DNA from: Streptomyces roseolilacinus
Lineage (GTDB): Bacteria > Actinomycetota > Actinomycetes > Streptomycetales > Streptomycetaceae
Direction: 5' to 3'
Length of the DNA stretch: 64,000 bases
Assembly: GCF_014649335.1 (NCBI RefSeq)
Contig: NZ_BMSV01000015.1
Location: 34,944-98,943 of the forward strand
The translations under genes and the position numbers were made by a program. The notes under the pieces were generated by a model. The model made no database searches. It was given only the letters and a program-made list of their open reading frames with translations, and was not told the origin of the DNA. Below, piece by piece: positions 25,772 to 34,090 of the stretch (the first letter of the stretch is position 1; every line of letters begins with the position of its first letter).

Positions 25772-26110
25772 GGCCGCTCACGGGGTGTGACGGTACGCAC
25801 GGTCACGCGGCGCCCGGCGCGTCGCGGACCGTGCCCTTCCGCGTCCACCCGTAGGGTTGCGGTTCGTCTCCGGGACGCCTCCGCGCGGGCCGCCGCGCAG
25901 CCGACCGGACGTCATCAGGACGGGGCTGTGGCGCTTTTCGTGTGACTCCGGAGGGCGCCGGATTGGCTTTCCCGCCGCTGGTGGGGGCAGGATGCGTATT
26001 CGGGCGCGAGGGTCTGACGGCAGACCCGGGTCCGAGCACTGTCCTAGGGCCCTGGCAGCATCGGCTTCGATCTCACGCCTCACAGGCAAGAAGAACACGG
26101 GAGTAACAAC
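25772..26110 (+). promoter_or_regulatory. Upstream region of hupA
   Basis: About 340 bases without a gene. It holds an AT-richer patch near 25925-25990 and the dyad TAGGGCCCTGG around 26044-26054. HU genes are strongly transcribed, so a promoter is expected here, but I cannot fix its hexamers. A GGGAG ribosome site at 26099-26103 stands before the hupA ATG. Confidence 0.3.
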
Positions 26111-26392
26111 ATGAACCGCAGTGAGCTGGTGGCCGCCCTGGCCGACCGCGCCGAGGTGACCCGCAAGGACGCCGACGCCGTGCTGGCCGCGCTCGCCGAG
26201 ACCATCGGTGAGGTCGTCGCCAAGGGTGACGAGAAGGTCACCATCCCCGGCTTCCTGACCTTCGAGCGCACCCACCGTGCCGCTCGCACCGCTCGTAACC
26301 CGCAGACCGGCGAGCCGATCAACATCCCGGCCGGTTACAGCGTGAAGGTCTCCGCGGGCTCGAAGCTCAAGGAAGCCGCCAAGGGCAAGTAA
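26111..26392 (+). CDS. hupA: DNA-binding protein HU
   Basis: A 93-residue histone-like protein, the usual length for the short streptomycete HU. The fold is complete: MNRSELVAALADRAEVT, then IPGFLTFERTHRAARTARNP (β-arm with the conserved RxxRxGRNP-like end) and a Lys-rich C-terminus (KLKEAAKGK). It bends and compacts DNA in the nucleoid during vegetative growth. It is monocistronic, with a terminator 20 bases downstream. Confidence 0.96.
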   Translation: MNRSELVAALADRAEVTRKDADAVLAALAETIGEVVAKGDEKVTIPGFLTFERTHRAARTARNPQTGEPINIPAGYSVKVSAGSKLKEAAKGK

Positions 26393-26412
26393 GCCCCCAC
26401 AGGCGTGTGAAG

Positions 26413-26443
26413 AGGGCGGCCACCCCCACGGGGTGGCCGCCCT
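26413..26443 (+). terminator. Terminator of hupA
   Basis: AGGGCGGCCACCC (26413-26425) pairs with GGGTGGCCGCCCT (26431-26443) over 13 bp with a five-base loop, then TCTCTTC. Confidence 0.75.
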
Positions 26444-26492
26444 TCTCTTCGCCCGCGTACGGCCCCTCCCAGGGCCTTCACGCGGCATATGC

Positions 26493-26533
26493 ACGACGAC
26501 GGCCCCCCGTTCACCACGGGGGGCCGTCGTCGT
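26493..26533. terminator. Second stem-loop between hupA and murA
   Basis: A perfect 17-bp stem (ACGACGACGGCCCCCCG with 26517-26533) and a seven-base loop. It lies between two convergent genes and could stop transcription from either side. Confidence 0.65.
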
Positions 26534-26589
26534 CACGAACGCAAGGTGACGCTCCGTCAGAAAGCCGTCACGCCCGGGGACGTGGCCGT

Positions 26590-26676
26590 CGGCCGGGGGC
26601 CGCTCGGGGTGGCCGTCAGACGGTCTGTGCGCCCGGCAGCTCGACCTTCGCGCCCAGCACCACCAGCTTCTGCATG
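26590..26676. repeat. Extra copy of the murA 3' end (87-bp direct repeat, copy 1)
   Basis: Bases 26590-26676 are identical to 26709-26795. Copy 2 is the genuine end of murA (last 20 codons, stop and 26 bases beyond); copy 1 is a detached duplicate downstream of the gene. The copies are 119 bases apart start to start. The 32 bases between hold a CCGGGGG-CGA-CCCCCGG hairpin (26687-26703). Confidence 0.9.
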
Positions 26677-26708
26677 CCGTGCTGTCCCGGGGGCGACCCC
26701 CGGACCCC

Positions 26709-26795
26709 CGGCCGGGGGCCGCTCGGGGTGGCCGTCAGACGGTCTGTGCGCCCGGCAGCTCGACCTTCGCGCCCAGCACCACCAGCTTCTGCATG
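26709..26795. repeat. 87-bp direct repeat, copy 2 (within murA)
   Basis: The copy that belongs to murA: it encodes the C-terminal residues from Met through KLVVLGAKVELPGAQTV plus the stop codon. It is identical to 26590-26676. Confidence 0.9.
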
Positions 26796-28075
26796 AAGTT
26801 CTCGTAGCCGCGGTTGATCAGGTCGATGCCGTGGACGCGCGAGGTGCCCTGGGCGGCCAGGGCGGCGATCAGGTACGAGAAGCCGCCGCGCAGGTCCGGG
26901 ATGACCAGGTCGGCGCCCTGGAGCTTCGTCGGGCCCGACACGACCGCGGAGTGCAGGAAGTTCCGCTGCCCGAAGCGGCAGTCGGAGCCGCCCAGGCACT
27001 CCCGGTAGAGCTGGATGTGCGCGCCCATCTGGTTCAGCGCCGACGTGAAGCCGAGCCGCGACTCGTACACCGTCTCGTGGACGATCGACAGGCCCGCGGC
27101 CTGCGTCAGGGCGACCACCAGCGGCTGCTGCCAGTCGGTCTGGAAGCCCGGGTGCACGTCCGTCTCCAGGGCTATCGCGTTCAGCGAGCCGCCCGGGTGC
27201 CAGAAGCGGATGCCCTCGTCGTCGATCTCGAAGGCGCCACCCACCTTCCGGTACGTGTTGAGGAAGGTCATCATCGAGCGCTGCTGCGCGCCGCGCACGT
27301 AGATGTTGCCCTCGGTCGCCAGCGCCGCCGACGCCCAGGACGCCGCCTCCAGGCGGTCCGGGAGTGCGCGGTGGGCGTAGCCGCCCAGCTTGTCGACACC
27401 GGTGATCCGGATCGTCCGGTCGGTGTCCATCGCGATGATGGCGCCCATCTTCTGCAGGACGCAGATGAGGTCCTCGATCTCGGGCTCGACGGCCGCGTTG
27501 GAGAGTTCCGTCACACCCTCCGCCAGCACGGCCGTCAGCAGTACCTGCTCGGTGGCGCCCACCGACGGGTACGGCAGCCGGATCTTCGTGCCGCGCAGCC
27601 GCCGCGGCGCCTCCAGGTACTGGCCGTCGTCGCGCTTCTCGATCCGCGCGCCGAACTGCCGCAGCACCTCGAAGTGGAAGTCGATCGGCCGTCCGCCGAT
27701 GTCGCAGCCGCCCAGACCGGGGATGAACGCGTGCCCGAGCCGGTGCAGCAGCGGGCCGCAGAACAGGATCGGGATGCGCGAGGAACCCGCGTGGGCGTCG
27801 ATGTCGGCGACGTTCGCGGACTCGACGTGCGTCGGGTCCATGACCAGCTCGCCCGGCTCGTCGCCGGGGCGGACGGTCACGCCGTGCAGCTGGAGCAGGC
27901 CGCGGACCACCCGCACGTCACGGATGTCCGGAACGTTGCCCAGCCGGCTGGGCTCGCTGCCGAGCAGTGCGGCGACCATCGCCTTGGGCACGAGGTTCTT
28001 CGCGCCGCGGACGCGGATCTCGCCCTCCAGCGGGGTGCCGCCGTGGACAAGCAGTACATCGTCTGTGCCGGTCAT
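26735..28075 (-). CDS. murA: UDP-N-acetylglucosamine 1-carboxyvinyltransferase
   Basis: A 446-residue enzyme that transfers enolpyruvate from PEP to UDP-GlcNAc, the first committed step of peptidoglycan synthesis in the cytoplasm. The active-site loop is GLGGCDIGGRPIDFH with Cys124, so it has the Cys that fosfomycin alkylates, unlike the Asp form of mycobacteria. The N-terminal RVRGAKNLVPKAMVAALL and C-terminal DLRGGFSYLIAALAAQG blocks are typical. It is convergent with hupA. The last 20 codons are duplicated just downstream. Confidence 0.96.
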   Translation of the reverse strand: MTGTDDVLLVHGGTPLEGEIRVRGAKNLVPKAMVAALLGSEPSRLGNVPDIRDVRVVRGLLQLHGVTVRPGDEPGELVMDPTHVESANVADIDAHAGSSRIPILFCGPLLHRLGHAFIPGLGGCDIGGRPIDFHFEVLRQFGARIEKRDDGQYLEAPRRLRGTKIRLPYPSVGATEQVLLTAVLAEGVTELSNAAVEPEIEDLICVLQKMGAIIAMDTDRTIRITGVDKLGGYAHRALPDRLEAASWASAALATEGNIYVRGAQQRSMMTFLNTYRKVGGAFEIDDEGIRFWHPGGSLNAIALETDVHPGFQTDWQQPLVVALTQAAGLSIVHETVYESRLGFTSALNQMGAHIQLYRECLGGSDCRFGQRNFLHSAVVSGPTKLQGADLVIPDLRGGFSYLIAALAAQGTSRVHGIDLINRGYENFMQKLVVLGAKVELPGAQTV

Positions 28076-28350
28076 GTATCTCGCGTTCCGGATGTGGTCG
28101 GGCAGGGGCCAGGGAAAAGCGTAAAGGGCGTTCGCCCCTGCCCCGTAAGGCGGCGGGGGCGCGGGGCGCGCGGGGGAGCCGGCGCGGCACCCTGAGTTCC
28201 CCGGCCCTCGCGGAGGGTCACCGTCCGTTTCCGTGCCGGGGCGCGTACGGGGCGTGTCCGGAGCGTACGGAACCCGCCACGCGCCGGGGGGTTCGGCCGG
28301 ACCGCTCCCCGCACCCCCCGTGCGGGCCGAAGATGCGGGATCATGTGTCC
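28076..28350. other. Divergent region between murA and the YqgE gene
   Basis: About 275 bases. It contains near-repeats of GGGGCGTGTCCGG / GGGGCGCGTACGG (28230-28265). Promoters for both directions must lie here, but none is convincing. Confidence 0.3.
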
Positions 28351-28911
28351 ATGACGGAGGTGTCCTCGCTCGCGGGCCGGCTGCTCGTCGCCACCCCCGC
28401 GCTGGCCGACCCGAACTTCGACCGCGCGGTGGTGCTGCTGCTCGACCACGACGACGAGGGTTCCCTCGGCGTGGTCCTCAACCGCCCCACGCCGGTCGAC
28501 GTGGGCGACATCCTGGAGCCCTGGGCGCCGCTCGCCGGCGAGCCCGGCGTGGTCTTCCAGGGCGGTCCCGTCTCCCTCGACGCGGCGCTCGGCCTCGCCG
28601 TGATCCCCGGCGACGAGGGCCCCCTCGGCTGGCGCCGGGTGCACGGCGCGATCGGCCTCGTCGACCTGGAGACCCCGCCCGAGCTGCTCGGTCCCGCCCT
28701 CGGCTCGCTGCGGATCTTCGCCGGGTACGCGGGCTGGGGGCCCGGCCAGCTGGAGGACGAGTTGGGCGAGGGTGCCTGGTTCGTCGTCGAGTCCGAGCCC
28801 GGCGACGTGTCGTCCCCGCAGCCCGAGAACCTGTGGCGGGCCGTCCTGAGGCGGCAGCGCAGCGAACTCGCCATGATCGCGACGTACCCGGACGACCCGA
28901 GCCTGAACTGA
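28351..28911 (+). CDS. YqgE/AlgH family protein (UPF0301)
   Basis: A 186-residue protein. Family hallmarks are LAGRLLVATPALADPNFDRA at the start, LVLDHDDEG-like VVLLLDHDDEGSLGVVLNRP, VFQGGPVS, and FAGYAGWGPGQLEDEL. The biochemical role is unknown despite solved structures. The ATG at 28351 begins the conserved region; an ATG 18 bases upstream is in frame. The gene is followed 30 bases later by the DUF3039 gene. Confidence 0.92.
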   Translation: MTEVSSLAGRLLVATPALADPNFDRAVVLLLDHDDEGSLGVVLNRPTPVDVGDILEPWAPLAGEPGVVFQGGPVSLDAALGLAVIPGDEGPLGWRRVHGAIGLVDLETPPELLGPALGSLRIFAGYAGWGPGQLEDELGEGAWFVVESEPGDVSSPQPENLWRAVLRRQRSELAMIATYPDDPSLN

Positions 28912-28927
28912 AGCGGTGCCGGGTGAG

Positions 28928-28942
28928 TACCCTTGGCGGTTA
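28928..28942 (+). promoter_or_regulatory. Leaderless promoter of the DUF3039 gene
   Basis: TACCCT at 28928-28933 lies eight bases before the ATG at 28942 and no ribosome site is present. Confidence 0.45.
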
Positions 28943-29229
28943 TGAGCACTCTCGAGCCCGAGCGCGGGGCAGGTACGGGGACCCTCGTAGAGCCGACGCC
29001 GCAGGTGTCGCACGGCGACGGAGACCACGAGCGCTACGCCCACTACGTCCAGAAGGACAAGATCATGGCGAGTGCCCTCGACGGCACTCCCGTCGTCGCC
29101 CTGTGCGGCAAGGTCTGGGTCCCTGGCCGCGACCCCAAGAAGTATCCGGTCTGCCCGATGTGCAAGGAGATCTACGAGTCCATGGGCGCGGGCGGCGACA
29201 AGGACAAGGGCGGCAAGGACAAGAAGTAG
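28942..29229 (+). CDS. DUF3039 small zinc-binding protein
   Basis: A 95-residue actinobacterial protein of unknown function. The conserved core reads HYVQKDKIMASALDGTPVVA, then LCGKVWVPGRDPKKYPVCPM and CKEIYESM. The Cys and CxxC residues probably bind zinc. The C-terminus is a Gly/Lys/Asp tail (GGDKDKGGKDKK). I recall it next to the YqgE gene in other Streptomyces. Confidence 0.9.
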   Translation: MSTLEPERGAGTGTLVEPTPQVSHGDGDHERYAHYVQKDKIMASALDGTPVVALCGKVWVPGRDPKKYPVCPMCKEIYESMGAGGDKDKGGKDKK

Positions 29230-29449
29230 GCCCCCGGGCCCGCGGTCCTTCCCGCGACAGGCCCCCGGCGCGGTCGTCGAGCGCGCCGCGTGCCCGCCGT
29301 GCCCCGTGCACGCGAGCCGCGCGGCGACGCGCCGGCCGTGCCGGGGGCCTTCGCCGTGTCCGCGCCCCGCTCCGGTGGCCGGCTTCCGACCCTTGCCCGG
29401 GGTGCGGGGCGGACCCTAGGCTCCTTCCGGTTGCCGTATGCGAAACGCC

Positions 29450-29468
29450 CGTTGCGCAGGATGCAACG
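29450..29468 (+). promoter_or_regulatory. Candidate operator of the hexosaminidase gene
   Basis: The dyad CGTTGC-n7-GCAACG lies 18-36 bases before the GTG start, between the probable promoter and the GGAGGG ribosome site. Its position suits a repressor. It does not look like the DasR site known for amino-sugar genes. Confidence 0.45.
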
Positions 29469-29485
29469 ACCGGAGGGCTGCTGAC

Positions 29486-31165
29486 GTGATGGACCTCATT
29501 CCGGCGCCCGCGTCCCACACCCCGGACCCGGGCCGCCCCGGCGCCGTCCTCGACACCCGTACGGTCCTCCGCGCCGCGCCCGGCACGCAGACGGCCGAGC
29601 GCTGGCTGCGCGCCACGCTCGGCGCCGCCTTCGCCCTGCCCCTCCACCCCGCGCCCCCCGCCGACGCGCCGCCCGCCACCCCGTCGCCCGCCACCCCGCC
29701 GCCCCCGCGCGGCGCCGTCGTCCGCCTCCGCCTCGACGGCGCGCTCGGCCCGGAGGCGTACCGGCTCACCGTCGCCGACGGGACCGTGGACATCACCGGC
29801 GGCGATCCGGCCGGGGTCTTCTGGGGCGCCCAGACCCTCCGCCAGCTCCTGGGCCCCGACGCCCACCGCCGCGCCCCCGTCCGCCCCGGCGCGCCCCTCG
29901 CCCTGGCCGCCGTGCGGATCGCGGACCGCCCCCGGTTCGCCTGGCGCGGACTGCTCCTCGACGTGGCGCGGCACTTCCTGCCCAAGGACGACGTGCTGCG
30001 CCAGATCGACCTGCTCGCCGCGCACAAGCTGAACGTCCTCCACCTGCACCTGACCGACGACCAGGGCTGGCGCCTGGAGATCCGCCGCCACCCGCGCCTC
30101 ACCGGGGTCGGCGCCTGGCGGGCCCGCACCAAGCGCGGCCACCGCGCCTCCCCGCTGTGGGACGACACCCCCCACGGCGGCCACTACACGCAGGACGACG
30201 TCCGCGAGATCGTCGCGTACGCCGCCGAGCGGCACATCCGGATCGTCCCCGAGATCGACATCCCCGGCCACTCGCAGGCCGCCATCGCCGCGTACCCGGA
30301 ACTCGGCAACACCGACGTCGTCGACACGGCCGCCCTCGGCGTCTGGGACACCTGGGGCGTCAACCCGAACGTCCTCGCCCCCACCGAGGCCGTCCTCCGC
30401 TTCTACGAGGACGTCCTCGACGAGGTCCTCGACCTGTTCCCGGCCGCCACCTCGCCGTTCGTCCACATCGGCGGCGACGAGTGCCCCAAGGGGCAGTGGC
30501 GCGCCTCGGCCACCGCCCAGGCCCGCATCCGGGAGCTGGGGGTCGGCGACGAGGACGGCCTGCAGGCGTGGTTCGTCCGGCACTTCGACCGCTGGCTCGC
30601 CGACCGCGGCCGCCGCCTCATCGGCTGGGACGAGATCCTGGAGGGCGGCCTCGCCCCCGGCGCGGCCGTCTCCTCCTGGCGCGGGTACGCCGGCGGGATC
30701 GCCGCCGCCGAGGCCGGCCACGACGTCGTCATGTGCCCCGAGCAGCACGTCTACCTGGACCACCGCCAGGACGGCGGCCCCGACGAGCCCGTGCCCATCG
30801 GGTACGTCCGCACCCTGGAGGACGTGTACCGCTTCGAGCCCGTGCCGCCCGGCCTCTCCGCCGAGGCGGCCGCGCACGTCATCGGCACCCAGGCCAACGT
30901 CTGGACCGAGGTCCTCGACAGCCGCTCCCGCGTCGACTACCAGACCTTCCCGCGCCTGGCCGCCTTCGCCGAGGTCGCCTGGTCCACCACCCTGCCCGCC
31001 CCCGCGGAACGCGACTTCGACGGCTTCGCCCGGCGAATGGGCGCGCACTACCGGCGCCTTGACGCACTGGGGGTCGACTACCGGCCGCCCACGGGCCCCT
31101 CGCCGTGGCAGCGGCGCCCCGGAGTCGTCGGACGCCCGATCGAGGGCCCGCCCCCGAACGTGTGA
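29486..31165 (+). CDS. Family 20 β-N-acetylhexosaminidase
   Basis: A 559-residue glycoside hydrolase. A GH20b domain (about 20-155) precedes the catalytic barrel, with LLLDVARHFLPKDDVLRQID, HLHLTDDQGWRLEI and the catalytic pair Asp331-Glu332 in HIGGDECPKGQW. It removes terminal GlcNAc from chitin oligomers by substrate-assisted catalysis. No signal peptide is seen, so it is probably cytoplasmic and acts on imported oligomers. GTG 29486 has the best spacing to GGAGGG; an ATG is the next codon. I recall a homologue at this place in S. coelicolor. Confidence 0.92.
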   Translation: MMDLIPAPASHTPDPGRPGAVLDTRTVLRAAPGTQTAERWLRATLGAAFALPLHPAPPADAPPATPSPATPPPPRGAVVRLRLDGALGPEAYRLTVADGTVDITGGDPAGVFWGAQTLRQLLGPDAHRRAPVRPGAPLALAAVRIADRPRFAWRGLLLDVARHFLPKDDVLRQIDLLAAHKLNVLHLHLTDDQGWRLEIRRHPRLTGVGAWRARTKRGHRASPLWDDTPHGGHYTQDDVREIVAYAAERHIRIVPEIDIPGHSQAAIAAYPELGNTDVVDTAALGVWDTWGVNPNVLAPTEAVLRFYEDVLDEVLDLFPAATSPFVHIGGDECPKGQWRASATAQARIRELGVGDEDGLQAWFVRHFDRWLADRGRRLIGWDEILEGGLAPGAAVSSWRGYAGGIAAAEAGHDVVMCPEQHVYLDHRQDGGPDEPVPIGYVRTLEDVYRFEPVPPGLSAEAAAHVIGTQANVWTEVLDSRSRVDYQTFPRLAAFAEVAWSTTLPAPAERDFDGFARRMGAHYRRLDALGVDYRPPTGPSPWQRRPGVVGRPIEGPPPNV

Positions 31166-31171
31166 CTCCAC

Positions 31172-31192
31172 CGCGCCGGGCGCCCCGGCGCG
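31172..31192 (+). terminator. Terminator after the hexosaminidase gene
   Basis: CGCGCCGGG-CGC-CCCGGCGCG, a 9-bp stem starting seven bases after the stop codon. Confidence 0.55.
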
Positions 31193-31412
31193 CCCCGACG
31201 CACCCGTACCGGCAAAGGTTCGCAAAGCGGACCATCCGCCCAGTCCTGGGAGGTCACGGGAGGTCGCGGGCGGATCAGTCCTTCGCGGACCCTCGCGTCG
31301 CCCGTCCCCGAAGATGTGCCACAGTTTCCACGTCCGGGCTGTGAGCACGTACGGTACGGCAACACAGGCGGGACGGCCGGGACAGCCGGGACACCGGGAA
31401 GGGGCAGCTGGG
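31193..31412 (+). promoter_or_regulatory. Upstream region of the molybdenum hydroxylase operon
   Basis: About 220 bases. A TACGGT (31351-31356) is a possible -10. The dyad TCCGCCC...GGGCGGA (31229-31275) and three 9-base repeats of the type CCGGGACAG (31368-31398) are present. AAGGGG precedes the TTG start of the first gene. Confidence 0.3.
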
Positions 31413-32306
31413 TTGACCACGCACGCACCGAGGACGGCGCACTCCGTCACGCTGCCGACCTCGCTCGACGAGGCCGTGGCGGCACTCACCGCCATGCCCG
31501 CCGCCGTGCCCGTCGCCGGTGGCACGGACCTCATGGCCGCGGTCAACAAGGGCCGGTTGCGCCCCGCCGGCCTGGTCGGCCTCGGCCGCATCAACGAACT
31601 GCGCGGCTGGCAGTACCAGGACGGCCACGCCCTCCTCGGCGCCGGCCTCACCCACGCCCGCATGGGCCGCCCCGACTTCGCCGCCCTCATCCCCGCCCTG
31701 GCCGCCGCCGCGCGCGCCGCGGGACCGCCGCAGATCCGCAACGCGGGCACCCTCGGCGGCAACATCGTCACCGCGGCGCCGACCGGCGACTCGCTGCCCG
31801 TCCTGGCCGCCCTGGAGGCCGACCTCGTCCTCGCCGGCCCGGCCGGCGGCCGCGAGGTCCCCGTCTCGCACCTGCTCGCCGGCCGCGCGATGCTCGAACC
31901 GGGCGAACTGGTCGCCTTCGTCCGGGTGCCGCTGCTGCACGCCCCGCAGGTGTTCCTCAAGGCCACCGGGCGGACCGGCCCGGGACGCGCCCTCGCCTCC
32001 GTCGCCGTCGTCCTGGACCCGGCGCGGCGCGCGGTGCGCTGCGCGGTCGGGGCGATCGCGCCGATGCCGCTGCGCCCGCTGGAGGCCGAGCACTGGATCG
32101 CCTCGCTCGTCGACTGGGACGGCGAGCGGGGGCTGGCGCCGGAGGCCCTGGTGGCGTTCGGCGAGTACGTCGCGGCGGCCTGCATCCCGGACCAGCCGCC
32201 GGCCGCCGAGGGCGAGGAACCGCCCCCGCTGCCGCCCGCCGTACTGCAACTGCGCCGCACGGTGTCCGTGCTGGCCCGACGAGCACTGGGGAGGGCTCTG
32301 TCGTGA
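31413..32306 (+). CDS. Molybdenum hydroxylase FAD-binding subunit (CoxM/XdhB-like)
   Basis: A 297-residue subunit with the FAD_binding_5 fold: VPVAGGTDLMAAVNKG near residue 30 and PQIRNAGTLGGNIVTAAPTG near 105, followed by a CO_deh_flav_C domain from about 185. It passes electrons from the iron-sulfur subunit to an acceptor. The TTG at 31413 follows AAGGGGC; a GTG 72 bases upstream is possible but would overlap the promoter. It overlaps the next gene by four bases (GTGA). The order FAD, iron-sulfur, molybdenum subunit is the CoxMSL order. Confidence 0.9.
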   Translation: MTTHAPRTAHSVTLPTSLDEAVAALTAMPAAVPVAGGTDLMAAVNKGRLRPAGLVGLGRINELRGWQYQDGHALLGAGLTHARMGRPDFAALIPALAAAARAAGPPQIRNAGTLGGNIVTAAPTGDSLPVLAALEADLVLAGPAGGREVPVSHLLAGRAMLEPGELVAFVRVPLLHAPQVFLKATGRTGPGRALASVAVVLDPARRAVRCAVGAIAPMPLRPLEAEHWIASLVDWDGERGLAPEALVAFGEYVAAACIPDQPPAAEGEEPPPLPPAVLQLRRTVSVLARRALGRALS

Positions 32307-34090
32307 CCACCGACGAGACCGGCAACGAGGAACGGGCACGGGGCGGCGGATGGCAGCCGACGCCGCAGGGGGAGTACGACGGCGAGGCCACGGCGTTCGT
32401 CCACCTCCCGCCCGACGTCGGCCTGGACGGCATCCCGCTGGAGGCGCCGGGCCACGGCTACGTGCCGCCGCACATCGCGGACCCGCACGCCACCGCCCAG
32501 TGGAACTTCCAGCCCGCCCCGGACGCCGAGCACCCGCCCGCCCCGGGCCCCGCCCACCTGACGGGCCAGTGGACGATCCCGGTCGCGCAGGGGGAGTTGC
32601 CCGAGGAGTCGGGCGAATACCGGATGGACACCCGGCAGTTCGGCACCACGCCGGGGTACGCCCCGGAGTACGGCGGACCGCAGCCGGAGTATGCGCCGGA
32701 GCAGACGCCCGCGCACGGCACGCCCGCCCACGGCACGCCGATCCCTGGAACGCCCGCCCACGGCACGCCGATCCACGGGACCCCCCCGTACGGCACGCCG
32801 GTCCACGGCGCGCCCGCGCACGGCACGCCCGCCTACGGGCCGGGCCACGCCCCCGAGGCCCCCGCGCACGCGCCCGACCACGCGCCCGCGCCCGACCACG
32901 CGCCCGCGCACGAGGCGGCCGCTTCGGCGCCGGCCGCCCACCCACCGGTCCACCCGCAGGCCCCGGAAGCCCCCGCGCCCGCGCCGGGGCCCGCCCCCCT
33001 CGGCGTGCCGGCCTGGGCGGACGGCAGCGCCCCCGCGACGTTGCCGGGCGGCGCCCCGGCGCCCTGGGCGGTCACCCCGCCGCAGCACCAGGCGGAGGCC
33101 CCGTACGCGCCCTCCGCCGCGCCGGAGGACCGGGCCGACGCCCCCGCCGAGCCGGCTCCCGACCAGGCGGACGACGTCCCCGCGGCGGACGGCGTCCCCA
33201 CGGCCGACGCGACGGACGGCGCGGCCGGTGACGGCCCCGGCGCCCCCGCCCCCGCCGCCGAGCCGGCCCCCGAGCCGGAAGCGGCCCCCGCCGCCGACCA
33301 CGCCCCGCCCGCCGACGCCCCCGTCCAGGAGGCGCCCGCCCAGGACGCCCCCGCCCCGGCACCGGCGGACCAGGCGACGCCCGACCAGCCGACTCCCGAC
33401 CAGGCAGCCACCGACCCGACGACGGTCACCGACCCCGCGGCCGGCGACCCCGCAGCCGCCGACCCCGCGGCCGAGGCGGCCGAGCCCGCCCCCGACCCGG
33501 CGGGGAACGACGAACACCCGCACATCTCGTACGTCCTGCGCGTCAACGGCGCCGACCGCCCCGTCACCGACGCGTGGATCGGCGAGTCCCTGCTGTACGT
33601 GCTGCGCGAGCGCCTCGGCCTGGCCGGCGCGAAGGACGGCTGCTCGCAGGGCGAGTGCGGCGCGTGCAACGTCCAGGTCGACGGCCGCCTCGTCGCCTCC
33701 TGCCTGGTGCCCGCCGCGACCGCCGCGGGCAGCGAGGTCCGTACCGTCGAGGGGCTGGCCGCCGACGGCGAGCCGTCCGACGTGCAGCGCGCCCTCACCC
33801 GCTGCGGCGCCGTCCAGTGCGGCTTCTGCATCCCCGGCATGGCGATGACCGTGCACGACCTGCTGGAGGGCAACCACGCCCCCAGCGACGTGGAGGCCCG
33901 CCAGGCCCTGTCCGGCAACCTGTGCCGCTGCACCGGCTACCAGGGCGCCCTCAGAGCCGTACGCGAGGTCGTCGCGGAACGCACCGCCGGGAAGCCGGGA
34001 GCGGCCGGCGCCGGCGCGGCCGACCAGCGCGACCCCGAGGTCCGCATCCCGCACCAGGTCCCCCACCCGCACGACGGAGGCACGGCGTGA
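32303..34090 (+). CDS. Molybdenum hydroxylase [2Fe-2S] subunit with very long low-complexity N-terminus
   Basis: A 595-residue protein, while normal subunits have about 160. Residues 1-404 are predicted disordered: a Pro/Ala/Glu-rich stretch containing many PAHGTP-like hexads (about 133-180). The catalytic part begins at about 405 with the plant-type cluster CSQGECGACNV (first Cys 447) and closes with the second cluster GFCIPGM and LCRCTGYQG. All eight cluster Cys are present. It overlaps both neighbours by four bases, so translation is coupled. The frame is open and codon use is normal throughout, so the extension is probably real. Confidence 0.88.
   Translation: MTTDETGNEERARGGGWQPTPQGEYDGEATAFVHLPPDVGLDGIPLEAPGHGYVPPHIADPHATAQWNFQPAPDAEHPPAPGPAHLTGQWTIPVAQGELPEESGEYRMDTRQFGTTPGYAPEYGGPQPEYAPEQTPAHGTPAHGTPIPGTPAHGTPIHGTPPYGTPVHGAPAHGTPAYGPGHAPEAPAHAPDHAPAPDHAPAHEAAASAPAAHPPVHPQAPEAPAPAPGPAPLGVPAWADGSAPATLPGGAPAPWAVTPPQHQAEAPYAPSAAPEDRADAPAEPAPDQADDVPAADGVPTADATDGAAGDGPGAPAPAAEPAPEPEAAPAADHAPPADAPVQEAPAQDAPAPAPADQATPDQPTPDQAATDPTTVTDPAAGDPAAADPAAEAAEPAPDPAGNDEHPHISYVLRVNGADRPVTDAWIGESLLYVLRERLGLAGAKDGCSQGECGACNVQVDGRLVASCLVPAATAAGSEVRTVEGLAADGEPSDVQRALTRCGAVQCGFCIPGMAMTVHDLLEGNHAPSDVEARQALSGNLCRCTGYQGALRAVREVVAERTAGKPGAAGAGAADQRDPEVRIPHQVPHPHDGGTA

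Noticed and set aside
26616..26999. Minus-strand frame through the duplicated murA tail, as a second MurA-like gene
   Set aside because: Only the final 19 residues match MurA; upstream the frame runs out of phase through the real murA. It is a by-product of the 87-bp duplication.
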